Of a DNA stretch of 64,000 nt, positions 43,201 to 54,540 are shown in pieces. Source of the DNA: Mesostigma viride (lineage: Eukaryota > Streptophyta > Mesostigmatophyceae > Mesostigmatales > Mesostigmataceae); the NCBI GenBank assembly GCA_009746045.1, contig RPFO01000015.1, forward strand, positions 3,650,764-3,714,763. Reading direction: 5' to 3'. The position numbers and the translations under genes are program-made. Position 1 is the stretch's first letter. Every line of letters begins with the position of its first letter. The notes beneath the pieces were generated by a model. It saw only the letters and a list, made by a program, of their open reading frames with translations. It had not been told where the DNA came from and searched no databases.

Positions 43201-45051
43201 ATGAAGACGTCCTTGACAGCTGGTGCAGCTGTAAGAATGTCTGACCCCATGCATCCTCGTGCTGGGCACGAGGGTGGACCTCTCATTTTGAGAGAAACCA
43301 ATGTACAACCACAGAGGGGTGTGAAGGCCTCTGGTGGTATGCATGTGGTCCCTGCTGGCGGTCCAGGTGTTGGGCATGAGCAGGGTGACTCAGGCTCTGA
43401 GTCAGAACAGGATGGAAGTCAGCATGGTGATGCTGGACAACCTGACAGCACAGTCCTGACTGTGCCAGGGACTGCTTCCTCTGTGTACCAGGAGTTGGGT
43501 GCCCGAATCCACAACATGTTTGGGCATGCCACTTCTCTGTCAAACAACTTTGCCTTCCGTATGGGCAGGGCACCCCTTCTCAAGGCGTGTCAGCAAGCTG
43601 CCTCACGGTGTAAGTGTCAGTTGTCCTCCAACAAGCCCAGGAAATCACATGCCAAAGCTCTACCTCAGAGCATTGGTGATCTGCAGTGTGATATCCAACA
43701 CATCAGGGGCATGCAACTGTTGGTGTGCGTGGACAGGTACACAAAATACAAGGTGCTGGAGCATTTACCTTCTATGAAGAACAGGTACTTGCTGGCTGCC
43801 CTGCAGAATGTAAGAGCCAAGTTTCCTACCACAAGGATCCAGGTGGACATGCAGTTTCAGCATCTCAAGGGTGATCCCACCCTTCCAGAGTTGCTGGTTA
43901 CACCTAGGGAGGCTCATGGGCAGCAGGGTGCTATAGAGAGGGCAATCCAGGAGGTCAAGAAATTGATCATCTCTGAAGACTGGGTACCCTTGTCTGCACC
44001 TGCACTTGTCAGGAGTGCATGGTTGAGGAACGTGGAGCAGCAGCTGAACAGCAGGGTTAATTTCTACTATGATGGAGTTGCTGTCAGCCCAATGGGTCTA
44101 TATCATGGCCTGTGCCCACCACATGTGCTGGAGGGCTGGAAACAAGCTGCACATGTCACCTTTGCCAAGCTGAGGGAGAAGGACCGGGGTTGGAAGATGC
44201 TGGAGCCACAAGTGGGTCAGAAGGTCCTAGCTTGGAAGGAACCTAGCCTTTATGGCAAACGTGGTAGCTGGAGTCCTGGGGTGGTTACCCAGGTTGATGA
44301 AGCTAGCCACGCATGCTTGGTCAGCATGGAGGACGAACCAAAGCATGTGCACCGGCTGAGTTGGTCATATGTCAAGCCTAACCTGATGAATGAGGGCAGT
44401 CAGGCACAAGGCTCACAGGATCTGCAGGATTTTCAGGTCCCAAGTGACATCACTGACGCAACGACCACATCTGTTGCAGGGGAATCTGTCAGCCCTGGCC
44501 AGGTTGCAGAGGTACCTGTTGAACAGGCTGCAAGGTCAACAGCTGGGGAGTCAACTGTCAAGCCCAAGGCTCTAACCAAGCCCAGGGGGACAAGTTTGGC
44601 TGGATTGATAAGGGCTCTGCAAAGGGCCAAGAAGCAGCCCAAGGTAGCCAAGCTCAGGTGGCATGGCAATCTGGGGCTGGACACTGCCTTAGAGGTAGAC
44701 ACTAATTCTCAGGTTTCCATCATTGGGACCAGAGCTGCAGCAGGGTACAGCATGACTGAACCCAGCTATCAGTTTGTGTCTGACTTCAGTGGCGGGGTAC
44801 ACGTGAAGGTACTGGGTGAGGTATCTATTCCTATCCTTGGACAGGACACTGCATTTTGTGTCTTGGAGGGCTATCAGGGACCTGCTCTTCTGGGGCGGAA
44901 TTTCCTATGCCAGGATGGGGTAGTGATCACGTCCTCTCTCCTGACTAAAGAAGGGGCTGGTCAGGTCCCACTGATTAATTTCAGGACCACTCACCTATCA
45001 CGTGCAGTAACCAGGACGGTTAAGCGTGTGCAAGTGTGCCAGGGGCAGTAG
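43201..45051 (+). pseudogene. Integrase-like then retropepsin-like region
   Basis: 616 codons. After an acidic head comes an HHCC-like start (HNMFGH, then CKCQL). The core follows with GDLQCDIQHIRGMQLLVCVD, RIQVDMQFQHL and QQGAIERAIQEVKKL, which fit the Asp/Asp/Glu pattern of copia integrases, then the conserved LNSRVNFYYDGVAVSPMGLY. Near the C-terminus, ALEVDTNSQVSIIG and ALLGRNFL resemble an aspartic protease active site and its hydrophobic-hydrophobic-Gly motif. A protease downstream of integrase is not the usual copia order (gag-PR-IN-RT-RH). Confidence 0.7.
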
Positions 45052-45227
45052 CCCTTGGTTGATGACCTCATATTGCCAGCTGCTAGTCATCCAAGCAGTT
45101 TGGGCATTGGTCCTCACTCACTTGCTGGACACAGCCCTATCAACTACCAAGGCCTGGTGAAGCTCATGTCCTCTCCCATTATGTGTCCCCAGGTCACACT
45201 GGGTCTGATTAAATCTGGGGAGGACTG

Positions 45228-47455
45228 TGTCAGAAATTTTCATTTAATTCCTTGGTCGTCAAGACTGATTGAGACAATTGATAATCAGTTTATTCATTGC
45301 ATATTTAGGTTACGGACTGCCACCGTTTCACCGCCAAAGCCATGGTGCGGTTCCCGGGTGGGGACCATAGCATCCATAGCCACATTGGGCTCGGACTGCA
45401 AGGTAAGTGCAACGTAGGTGTGTCACTTCCTTATCAAGGCACATTGGGGCAGCGGTGCACGTTCTAGAATATTCTGCACAAGTTGCCAGCTGTCGATTAT
45501 ACAATTGACGATTAGGAGAACGCCAGATGTCAAGCAACTAACACGGCATACAATGCATCTAGAACTGGATTCAGTCATACGAAATATCCAACACGGAATA
45601 TTCGGCCGAGGATAGTACCGTCGGCACCTAAGGTACGCAAAGTATTGTGCCGGAATTACAACTTCGGCACTACATAACTTTTGCTATACTGCACTATATT
45701 CAGTGCTGTAAGTTGTGCCGGAAAGCTCACGGCGGGCCCTACCAAGCCTATTTAATTATCGGCCAGAAAGACGGCAGGCGGGTGCGATTGTTAGGGACGC
45801 AACCCTAATACCTCCGTTTACAACATGATGGCCAGACACTACAAATGTAAACAGGCAGTTGGGCACACAGGGTGAAATTCACCTCTGACACCCCCCTTGC
45901 ACAATGCCTAAAGTGAAGACACTACGCAGGTAGGGCAAACAGTCTCTCCCCCCTCAATTCAGGCAAGGGCCTAAAAGCTAGGTAGGGCAGCCAGGTATAA
46001 ACATACTCTGACACCCCCCTTACATGGCTAGCCCGTCAAAACAGTGCTACCATTGCTATCAGCACGGGGAAGAAAACAAATTGCTCGTGGCAAGGGCCAT
46101 GGCCAAACCATTCCTGGAAAAACGCAGCATAAAAGTTGATGTCGTCTTGGATGCATTGCCGAACTTGGCTCGATGAAGCAGCAAAGAGTTCTTGGTCTTG
46201 GTGGAGTAGCACTTTGATCGTGCAGGTGGTAATGGCGGCGATACTCGGTGCAAAAAGTTGCTCCCGGCCTGAACGCCTGCTCTCGGTCTGATCCCCTCGT
46301 TCTCGCATTGGGCATCTGCGTGGACTATGCACGTCTTATTAATCCCGCGATGAACGTCCGGTCAGCCGACCCCATATTACTCCCCATACTGGCATATAGG
46401 CCAGTGACAGGTTCCGGCACAAAATTCGCAGCTCCACGCTGCGTTGCCCGAAAAAATACCAAAAAATTAGCTTGCGACATCGCCGGCAGCAGGAATTGAA
46501 CCTGAGCTCATTATATGGCTCCGGCTTCAACCAACGACGCCTGACGACATGTGAAATATTCCGGAAATTGTTTTATATAAACTTCCGCGACTCCAGCCGC
46601 GACTGGTTCCAGGAAACGCGCCGGCCAGCAGGACTTCAACAAGACGCCTGACCAGCAAATATTACGCGACTCACGGCCGCGAACTTCCGAACCATAATAA
46701 TACATGAAATACATTACGTCTCTCGCCATTTTCAGGCGGGTATCGCTAATTGACGTCCATAGGGTGAATTGATCTGTAATGGCTTTGTGTCAGAAATTTT
46801 CATATAATTCCTTGGTCGTCAAGACTGATTGAGACAATTGATAATCAGTTTATTGATTGCATATTTAGGTTACGGACTGCCACCGTTTCACCGCCAAAGC
46901 CATGGTGCGGTTCCCGGGTGGGGACCATAGCATCCATAGCCACATTGGGCTCGGACTGCAAGGTAAGTGCAACGTAGGTGTGTCACTTCCTTATCAAGGC
47001 ACATTGGGGCAGCAGTGCACGTTCTAGAATATTCTGCACAAGTTGCCAGCTGTCGATTATACAATTGACGATTAGGAGAACGCCAGATGTCAAGCAACTA
47101 ACACGGCATACAATGCATCTAGAACTGGATTCAGTCATACGAAATATCCAACACGGAATATTCGGCCGAGGATAGTACAGTACCGTCGGCACCTAAGGTA
47201 CGCAAAGTATTGTGCCGGAATTACAACTTCGGCACTACATAACTTTTGCTATACTGCACTATATTCAGTGCTGTAAGTTGTGCCGGAAAGCTCATGGCGG
47301 GCCCTACCAAGCCTATTTAATTATCGGCCAGAAAGACGGCAGGCGGGTGCGATTGTTAGGGACGCAACCCTAATACCTCCGTTTACAACATGATGGCCAG
47401 ACACTACAAATGTAAACAGGCAGTTGGGCACACAGGGTGAAATTCACCTCTGACA
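45228..47455. mobile_element. Short non-coding LTR element (TRIM/LARD-like)
   Basis: 2.2 kb with LTRs at 45228-45890 (663 bp) and 46788-47455 (668 bp). They begin TGTCAGA and end TCTGACA and differ at only about six places, including one 5-bp indel, so the insertion is young. It is flanked by the 5-bp duplication GACTG (45223-45227 and 47456-47460). The ~900-bp interior has no coding capacity, so it must be mobilised in trans. A second CTCTGACACCCCCCTT-like junction copy lies inside at about 46006. Confidence 0.92.
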
Positions 47456-47460
47456 GACTG

Positions 47461-48921
47461 GATCTCCAAGAAATGCGTGGAACCTGTCAATGACCTGCCT
47501 CCTGCACGACGTCTACTCAAGCTCAAGTTTGTCATCAAGATGAAGGAGGTGGACGGGATCAAGGTACCGCACGTCAGGCCAGTGCTGAATGAGTTCAAGG
47601 GTACTGGTGAGTGCACTGCTGAGGAGTTGTATACCCCTGGCATGCTGCATGACACGTGGAGGCTGCTGCTGTGTGTATTTCTAGGCCTTCTCAACAAGGG
47701 CTTGGACTATGGCTCAGTGGTGGTAGACTTCAAGAGGGCATTTCTGGAAGGGGATGCAGATGTGGCACAGGAAAAGTGGGAGGGCAAGACGCCTTTCTAT
47801 GTCAGGGTGCCTGCTGTATGGAAAAGGGACATTCCGACACTGAGTTCCTTAAAATCCTCAAGGGCCTGGAGGGCCTGAGGTCAAGTCCAATAATCTGGAG
47901 GGAGACTCTCAACCGTTTCCTGAAGGAGCATTGCAACTTGAAGGTCTCTCCTGTAGACCCCTGTCTGTTTCTGGGGCAATGGGAAGGCCTACCAGTGCAT
48001 GCTTCGCTGCACGGGGATGACCTACATCTGATAGCTCCCACGTCGTGGCTTAAGGAGCTGATCTCCATCATTAAGTCCAAGTTCCCTCTGGGTAGGGAGC
48101 AGTGGCAGGTGGAGAACGAGCCTCTCCTATTTGTGGGCATGGAGGCCACACTGGTGAAGAAAGGGGGGGAGTGGCGTATGCTGCTGGTGGGGGGCAATGA
48201 TTATCAAGAGACCCTCATTAGCAAGCTTCCTCCAGTCATCACACAGGCACTGTGTCCCATGGTGAGGGGCATGGTTGCTTGGGTGGCAGGCATTTCCAGG
48301 CCAGACCTTATGGTCATAGCCAGGTTGCCTGATGACATGCTGATGGAGCAAGGGTCTGCCAAGGTGGCTGACCAGGTCAGGGCTTCATCTGGCATTCTGT
48401 TGTCTGCAGTGGATTTATCACAACCCATTTGCATGGAGCTGTATGTGGATAGCTCAATGGACAGCAGGCAGGTCTCCAAGGTCAGGGGCAGGGCTGCAGG
48501 GCTCTTTGTGCTCAGACAGGAAGGCCTGGGGAGTTTGGTGAGCTGGTTCAGTCGCCTGCACAAACGGGTGGCTGTCAGTAGTGATGTGGCAGAATGCAGG
48601 GCTATTTGTGAAGGCATTCACACAAGCCTTTATCTGAAGGAGTTGCTTCATCAGATGACTTCTAACACTCCTTGGCCACTTCAGGTTACCACTCTTCTCA
48701 AAACAGACTCCATGGGGATGGTGCAGTTTGTGCACAGGCAGATGGCCAGAAGTAGGGACTTGGATTATCTCCTTCTTAAGGAATTGTCCTCCTTGGCCAA
48801 TATTGAGCATATCCCTGGGGTTGACAATCCTGCTGATGCTTTGACCAAGCTAGTGCAGAAGGCAGCAGTGCAATACAAGGTTCTTCAGTCTTTGATGGAC
48901 CCATCTCAGCAAGCTGTCTAA
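47461..48921 (+). pseudogene. RT and RNase H of the copia-type fossil
   Basis: Motifs: LKLKFVIKMKEVDGIKVPHV, VVDFKRAFLEGD (RT motif A), HASLHGDDLHLIAP (RT motif C region), PLLFVGME, ISRPDLMVIA, then RNase H with ELYVDSSMDS, VAVSSDVAECRAICEG and HIPGVDNPADALTK. The order RT-RH after integrase fits Ty1/copia. It ends at 48921. The intervening sequence to the 3' LTR (48922-49869) is non-coding. Confidence 0.88.
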
Positions 48922-49869
48922 GCTGGTGCCTGGTTATAGGGCATTGGAGAGCAGGTTGTGTGGTAGTGTCAGCATTGTGACTGGCATAATACCTGTATTT
49001 TAGTCTGTACTAAGGCTCATGGACCATGGTACACTCACTCTGATTTTAATCAGGATACAGCCAGGTTTTGGCTGGGGTTCATGCTGTTGACTACACAAGG
49101 TTGACAGGTCCATTACAGACCATGTATTCTATTTTAAAAGAAATGTATGTTTGTACATACCTCTCACAATGGTCTGGGAACCTATATTCTGGGGTTTATA
49201 GGGCGGGGTTCGATTCCCTGGTATTATGTTTCTACAAGCTGGCCTGCTCAGGTGTTTTACCTGTTCAGACTTCCCTAGTTCCCCAGGGCAGGATTTAATT
49301 GTTGCCTATGTGTTTCATTTTGTCATTTGTTTGCCATGGCAATTTATCATCTGACAAGTAGACGGGCGCCATAAGACGGGCGCCAATACTAACCTGTTGA
49401 GAGTATGACGGGGAAACTATTGTAATACGTCTTACTTTGTCAAGTGGTATTTTAATTGTCATGGATTTATTATGCTTACATTGAATATGTACTGGGTTTT
49501 ATGGGATTAGTATCTGGGATTAATGTAACTCACCGCCAGAAGGTCATTGTACTGGAGGCTCTACGGAGGTGATGGGATTAATTCCTGGAGAAGACCTCAT
49601 AGAATTAACCTGTATGTATTTAATTTTGTGTGTTTCTAATATCTGGTGGTACTATGTAATGCCACTTCCATAGGTTTTTATCCATTTCTCATGGAATGGT
49701 TTTCCCTGTGGCAGATCTGTTTCTTTTCCAGTTCCTTAAAAGAAAGGGCTGGGGGAATGGCATTGGCCATTAAAGACATCTGTTCAAGCTTCAATCTGGA
49801 GTGAAGGACATCTCAAGCTACTTCAAGGGTCCCTGGCAGGGGATGTGATCCCTAAAGAAAAGAAGGGAT

Positions 49870-50458
49870 TGGAGTTAACGTAAAGGATTTACGTTAGGTG
49901 GATAGAGATTGTTACGCTCTTTCCAACGGCACCTTGAACGCCTCATTTGGTTACGGGACGTAAAAGTTATGACGTTTCCTAGGTTGTGCCGACAGTACCC
50001 GGCGCGCCACTGTGGGCGCGTACGGACACAGGATGTACAAGTGTCACTTTGATAGTCCGCAGGACGTTGACAGGACTTGTACAGGACTTGATGGTCAATT
50101 GATAGGTAGGCGTGCTGTAGCGCGCCAGGACCTATGAGACAATTGATGCTGAGTAATGTACGGATAGGTCCACAGGACTAGCCGTATGGACAATTCATAG
50201 ATCTGCGCGCCAAAGGCGTGCCAGAGTCCGTGTAATCAATTGATTGACAGTTCAGCTGTGACAGTGCAGCTGAATACTTGGACGCGTCCCTAGCAAGCTA
50301 TATGTGTGACTTGGTAGCACCAGGACGCTAGCTCTTGCGTGCACGCTCTCTTGGCACAACGACCCTGTCGTCTGTGCTACGTGCAGTCTCGGACTTGACG
50401 TGACTTACGTCTGTGTTTGCTTATTATAATAAAGGCAACTTTCCTGCAAGAGCCATGG
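49870..50458 (+). repeat. Copia-type 3' LTR, first part
   Basis: It begins TGGAGTTAACG directly after a purine tract. It matches the solo LTR at 31162-31781 in reverse complement. It is interrupted by the element at 50459-56741, and its last 26 bases are 56747-56772, ending CTCATTCA. Confidence 0.88.
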
Positions 50459-51224
50459 TGTTGCGTCCAAGCCTATTTAATTAGGTTCCTTTAGTGGACA
50501 GTTCGGCGCAACAATGTTAAATAGCCGTAGTCTCATTGTTCGGCTATTTCCTCCGATACCAGGATTGCGTAGATTAATATAGCGACCACTGTTCATAATG
50601 GTCTATTATGAATCAGGTGTAGATCTTTTACACCCGGCAGTCAGCCGGGATGTAAAACTGGACTCGGAGGAATCCACCTGAGTCGCAGAGGTAAATAAGC
50701 GCTGTTTATAAGTTTCTAAAACAACTGTAATGTCACATCGCAGACTTGCCACCTTGCGATTGTGCGTATGTCGTGACCTGCACTCTAGAGGTCATGACCC
50801 AGGTTCCTGTCAGGAACGGATTTTTTTTCACGAATTTAATTTTTTCTTGAGGCGGTAGGTCGATTTACAATTGCCCCTGCCGAAGAGGGGTTATGGGTTC
50901 GGTAGTTATTGAATAAGTCCGGCAATCGGCATCGAGAACCTATAGCGGGTCCATAATCCCCCTATAGTCGACTTTTTAGTGGGGCGGGGTGCTGGCGAGC
51001 GTCCGAGGGAATATCCTCATCATCGGCGACCTCTTTTACTTCGGCAGCGCCGTCCATGGGCACGACACCCGGCAGTCAGCTGGGGGAGTCGAAGACACAG
51101 GTATGCCCGGAGTAGGATTGTTCATTATGATAGAACGCTCCTTCGGCCATTGCTGTCGAAATTTTAGTTTTTCCTAGACTTGAATTTCTATCAGTAGTAT
51201 ATGCAGCCCTACCCAGTAGTGTTT

Positions 51225-51725
51225 CTTTTAGGGTTGCAGCCCTTCCAGGCTGTAGCCCATTTGTGGTGCTGCAGCCCTTACAGGCTGTAGCCCCCTTTGT
51301 GTGTGTGTGTGTGTGTGCTGCAGCCCTTCCAGGCTGCAGACCATTTTTGCGTTGCAGCCCTTCCAGGCTGTAGCCCCCTTTTTCTTTTTGTCATGCTGCA
51401 GCCCTTCCAGGCTGTAGCCCCCTTTTCTTTTTGTCATGCTGCAGCCCTTCCAGGCTGTAGCCCATTTTTGTGCTGCAGCCCTTACATGTTGTAGCCCATT
51501 GTGGTGCTGCAGCCCTTACAGGCTGTAGCCCCCTTTTGTGTGTGTGTGTGTGTGCTGCAGCCCTTCCAGGCTGTAGCCCATTTTTGCGTCGCAGCCCTTC
51601 CCGGCTGTAGCCCATTTTGGCGTTGCAGCCCTTCCCGGCTGTAGCCCATTTAGCCTTGCAGTCCTTCCAGGCTGTAGCCCAAGTGTTTCTTTTAGTGGCA
51701 GCCCTTATAGGCTGTAGCCCCTAGC
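51225..51725 (+). repeat. Hairpin minisatellite (GCAGCCCTTCCAGGCTGTAGCCC)
   Basis: About sixteen copies of a ~23-bp core, GCAGCCCTTCCAGGCTGTAG plus CCC, separated by variable 5-30-bp spacers of T-rich or (GT)n sequence. Within each core, CAGCC and GGCTG pair across CTTCCA, so each unit can fold as a short stem-loop. The paired arms are conserved even where loops and spacers vary (CTTACA and CTTATA loops occur). Confidence 0.9.
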
Positions 51726-54540
51726 AGCAATAGTGTACACTGTGGCTTGCTCCTTAACCTTCGGAGCACGCTGAACAAGTCATTCGTGGGTACGGGTGGG
51801 GGAGGCAGGTCTTGCCACTCTTGTGCCACTCAGGCAGAAGAGTTAATTCTTATGCACACGGCACTCCTGGGTCACTAGGAGCCACTTGTACCACTCTATG
51901 ACCTTCACCACCACCTTTGCCTTCTGCCCCAACCATCCTCTCACCTGGGTCATCAGTGTAGAGGGTACAGGGAGGGCAACAATTGTGGATGCACTACGTA
52001 GCTGTGACAACAGGTAGTCATATCTGTTGCATGCGCGAATGGTGACGCGCAGTAGTAGCTACTTTGGTTGGCTGCTGCACTGTTACAGGTGGTCACACTT
52101 GCTCTTCTCCTTCATTGGGTTGTTTTATTTTCTTTAGGTGCTGGTAGTCATGCCAGTATCTTGGAGACAGGCAGGTAGTATAGCCAGTCTGGCTAGCTGC
52201 TGCGCTGTCACGGGTGGTCACACCTGTCCTTCTTCTTTCTTTTGTTGTTTGGTTATTTCCATATGCTGCTAGTCATGCCAGTATGTTGACACTGTGTCCC
52301 TGTGGTTGTAGCCGTTAGCTGCCTGTACCTTGTGCCTCCTTTGCAGGGGCCAGGATGGCTGCCTGTGCTCACCTTATAGGTGCTATAGTGACAATTGCTA
52401 TCTTTAGTAGCATCGTCCCTTGTAGTCTTTAGTGACTGCAATATTCTAGCAATATTTGTATCAGCTGTGACAGCAGCTAGTAATAGCTGTGTTGTCTAGG
52501 TTGCTCTTATTTGCTACTAGACATCGCAATTAGGGATACCCTCATGGCTGTTGCTGTCTCTTTGTTGGGATTAATTAGTTGAGTGACAGTTGTTGCAACA
52601 GTTAGTCATAGCTGGTGCCATCATGAGTATTTTGTCCCTTTTGCTTCTTTTGGTTCCTGTGTTATGGCCCTCACGGCCGTCCATGTGAAGTGCATCAACA
52701 CTTTACCTCTTTTGTTTTCTTAGTGGTTGTCGCCGGCATTCCACCGGCTTGTTCCTTTGTGCATCATGTCCATCTTCAAGCGTCGGCCTGTTTGGCAAGG
52801 GTAATTAATGTTTCTTACCTTTGACGTATCTATGCGACGTGGTTGTTTCAGGATGATGCGCTTGGTTGTTGTAGCTCGGGTACCTTACTTTTCCTTCCAG
52901 TCAGGGAGGGTTCTATCAGCATATGCTTTGCAACCTTCCTAGTTGCAGATTTCACTTTGCTGAAATGCATGCTGTTGTGGACGTTCATGGACATCATTTC
53001 CCACATGTGGATCCTACAGGGTTCCCAGTACTCCTGTCATGCACACTTGTCTCCTCGTACTTTTTCCTTCCAGTCAGGGAGGGTTACGTCGCCACAATGT
53101 GCAACCTTCTTAGTTGCAGGTTTTAGGCAATGGAGCACTTAGCTGCATGACGGGCCTGGGATTGTTGTTGATTTTTGTTGCTTGACATAACAATCTATGG
53201 ATCCTATAGGGTTAGCAGTACTCCTTCAGTCTGAAGGCGCTATTAGCATTTTGTTCTCTTCCCTGTTCTAAGGGGAGTTAGGACTCTTCACATGGGGTGC
53301 ATTGGGTTTTACCACCACCCCCACATCATCTATCCTCAGTCGCATTCAGCCCTTGCCATCCCCCTCCCTGCACAGCCACCGTGCCAGGAGCTAGCAAGTA
53401 GTAATCCTTGCTGTTAATCGGGGTTGCTGTTGGTCATACTTGTTTGCTATTGATGTCAGGTGATAATGGGTGTTCTACCCATTGTTGTGGGTGTGTGGCA
53501 CGTTTCTGTTGCAGGTAGTCATACCTATTTTTTTTTGTACTCAATACTAGCGGTCATGCTGGTAACCGTGGCAATGGTTTATCGTACATCGCCAGTTAGA
53601 CACATCTACCATGATGACAGGGGCGTGATAGCTCAGTACCGGGGAGTTCCTCGACGTGTTTGTAGGGGCAGCCTTGCTTGTGGACCTGATCACTCCACTC
53701 TCACTGCCATTCGGACACATGTTTCGTAGACACTGCCTTGTCCTGACCTTCACACCCCTTTCTCCCCAGTCTGGGGGTACCCTTGTGGGTACAATGTCTT
53801 TGTACCTCAGTCGTGGCACGTCTATTTTGGCTTGATATTCCATCTGTTTGGTTTGTTTGGAATTTTTTTTTTCCTTTCCCCCCCCCCCCTCCGGGTGCTT
53901 TCCGTCGCGAGGGCGCTCCGATTCCCATAGAGGGGGGAGGAGAGAAGAAGGAAGAGGCTTCACAGCCCCTTAGGGGGGGAGGAGTCACAGAGATAGGCAT
54001 CTGTGTGTTACCCAGTTAGTGGACTGAAGGGAGAGGCTCCCATCCCCCTTAGGGGGGGGAGGAGTCTGTGTGAGAAAGCACTGAGGTTACTAGTGTTATT
54101 ACTAGTGGTGAGATCAGGTGCATGTGTTGGTATGTGTATAGTAGATACGTGGTTGGGTGTCCCTGGTTCATCAGGGACAAGGGTCAGCTGCACTATGATG
54201 TGTGCGCTTAGAAGATGTATGTAGGTGTATGGGGTGTGCATAAAGGATTGGAAGATGCGTATGCGTGTCAGAGGAATCTTTCAATTTTTTTTAATTTTCA
54301 CTTTGTGTGGTTTCCTCCATGCAAAGGCACACGCAGGGCTCCCCCTTAGGGGGGGAGGTATCTCATCTCTTTCGTGCGATGGATGTGCGCAGTCATGCAC
54401 ACTTGTCTCTTCCCCACCACACCAATACCAGCCGCAGGTCCGCAAGGAGGAGCTATCTGCTCTTCAGGACCCCGCTCTTCAGGAGGGGTTGGACCTCGGC
54501 GTTAGTTCATTCGGCGCGGAGTCCCCCTTGTAGTCATACG
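51726..54540 (+). other. T-rich interior of the LARD-like element
   Basis: Non-coding sequence with scattered degenerate repeats of GGTAGTCATA/GCTAGTCATGCCAGTAT (51.9-53.6 kb), repeated CTTCCAGTCAGGGAGGGTT (52.9-53.1 kb), and several CCCTTAGGGGGGGAGG blocks (53.9-54.4 kb). No protein domain is seen. Confidence 0.6.

Noticed and set aside
46485-46545. tRNA gene suggested by a T-arm-like CAGGTTCAATTCCTG on the minus strand
   Set aside because: I could not pair a complete acceptor, D and anticodon arm. It may be a tRNA-derived relic or chance.
51297-51560. (GT)n tracts as promoter-like or telomeric sequence
   Set aside because: They are short spacers inside the hairpin minisatellite of an LTR element.
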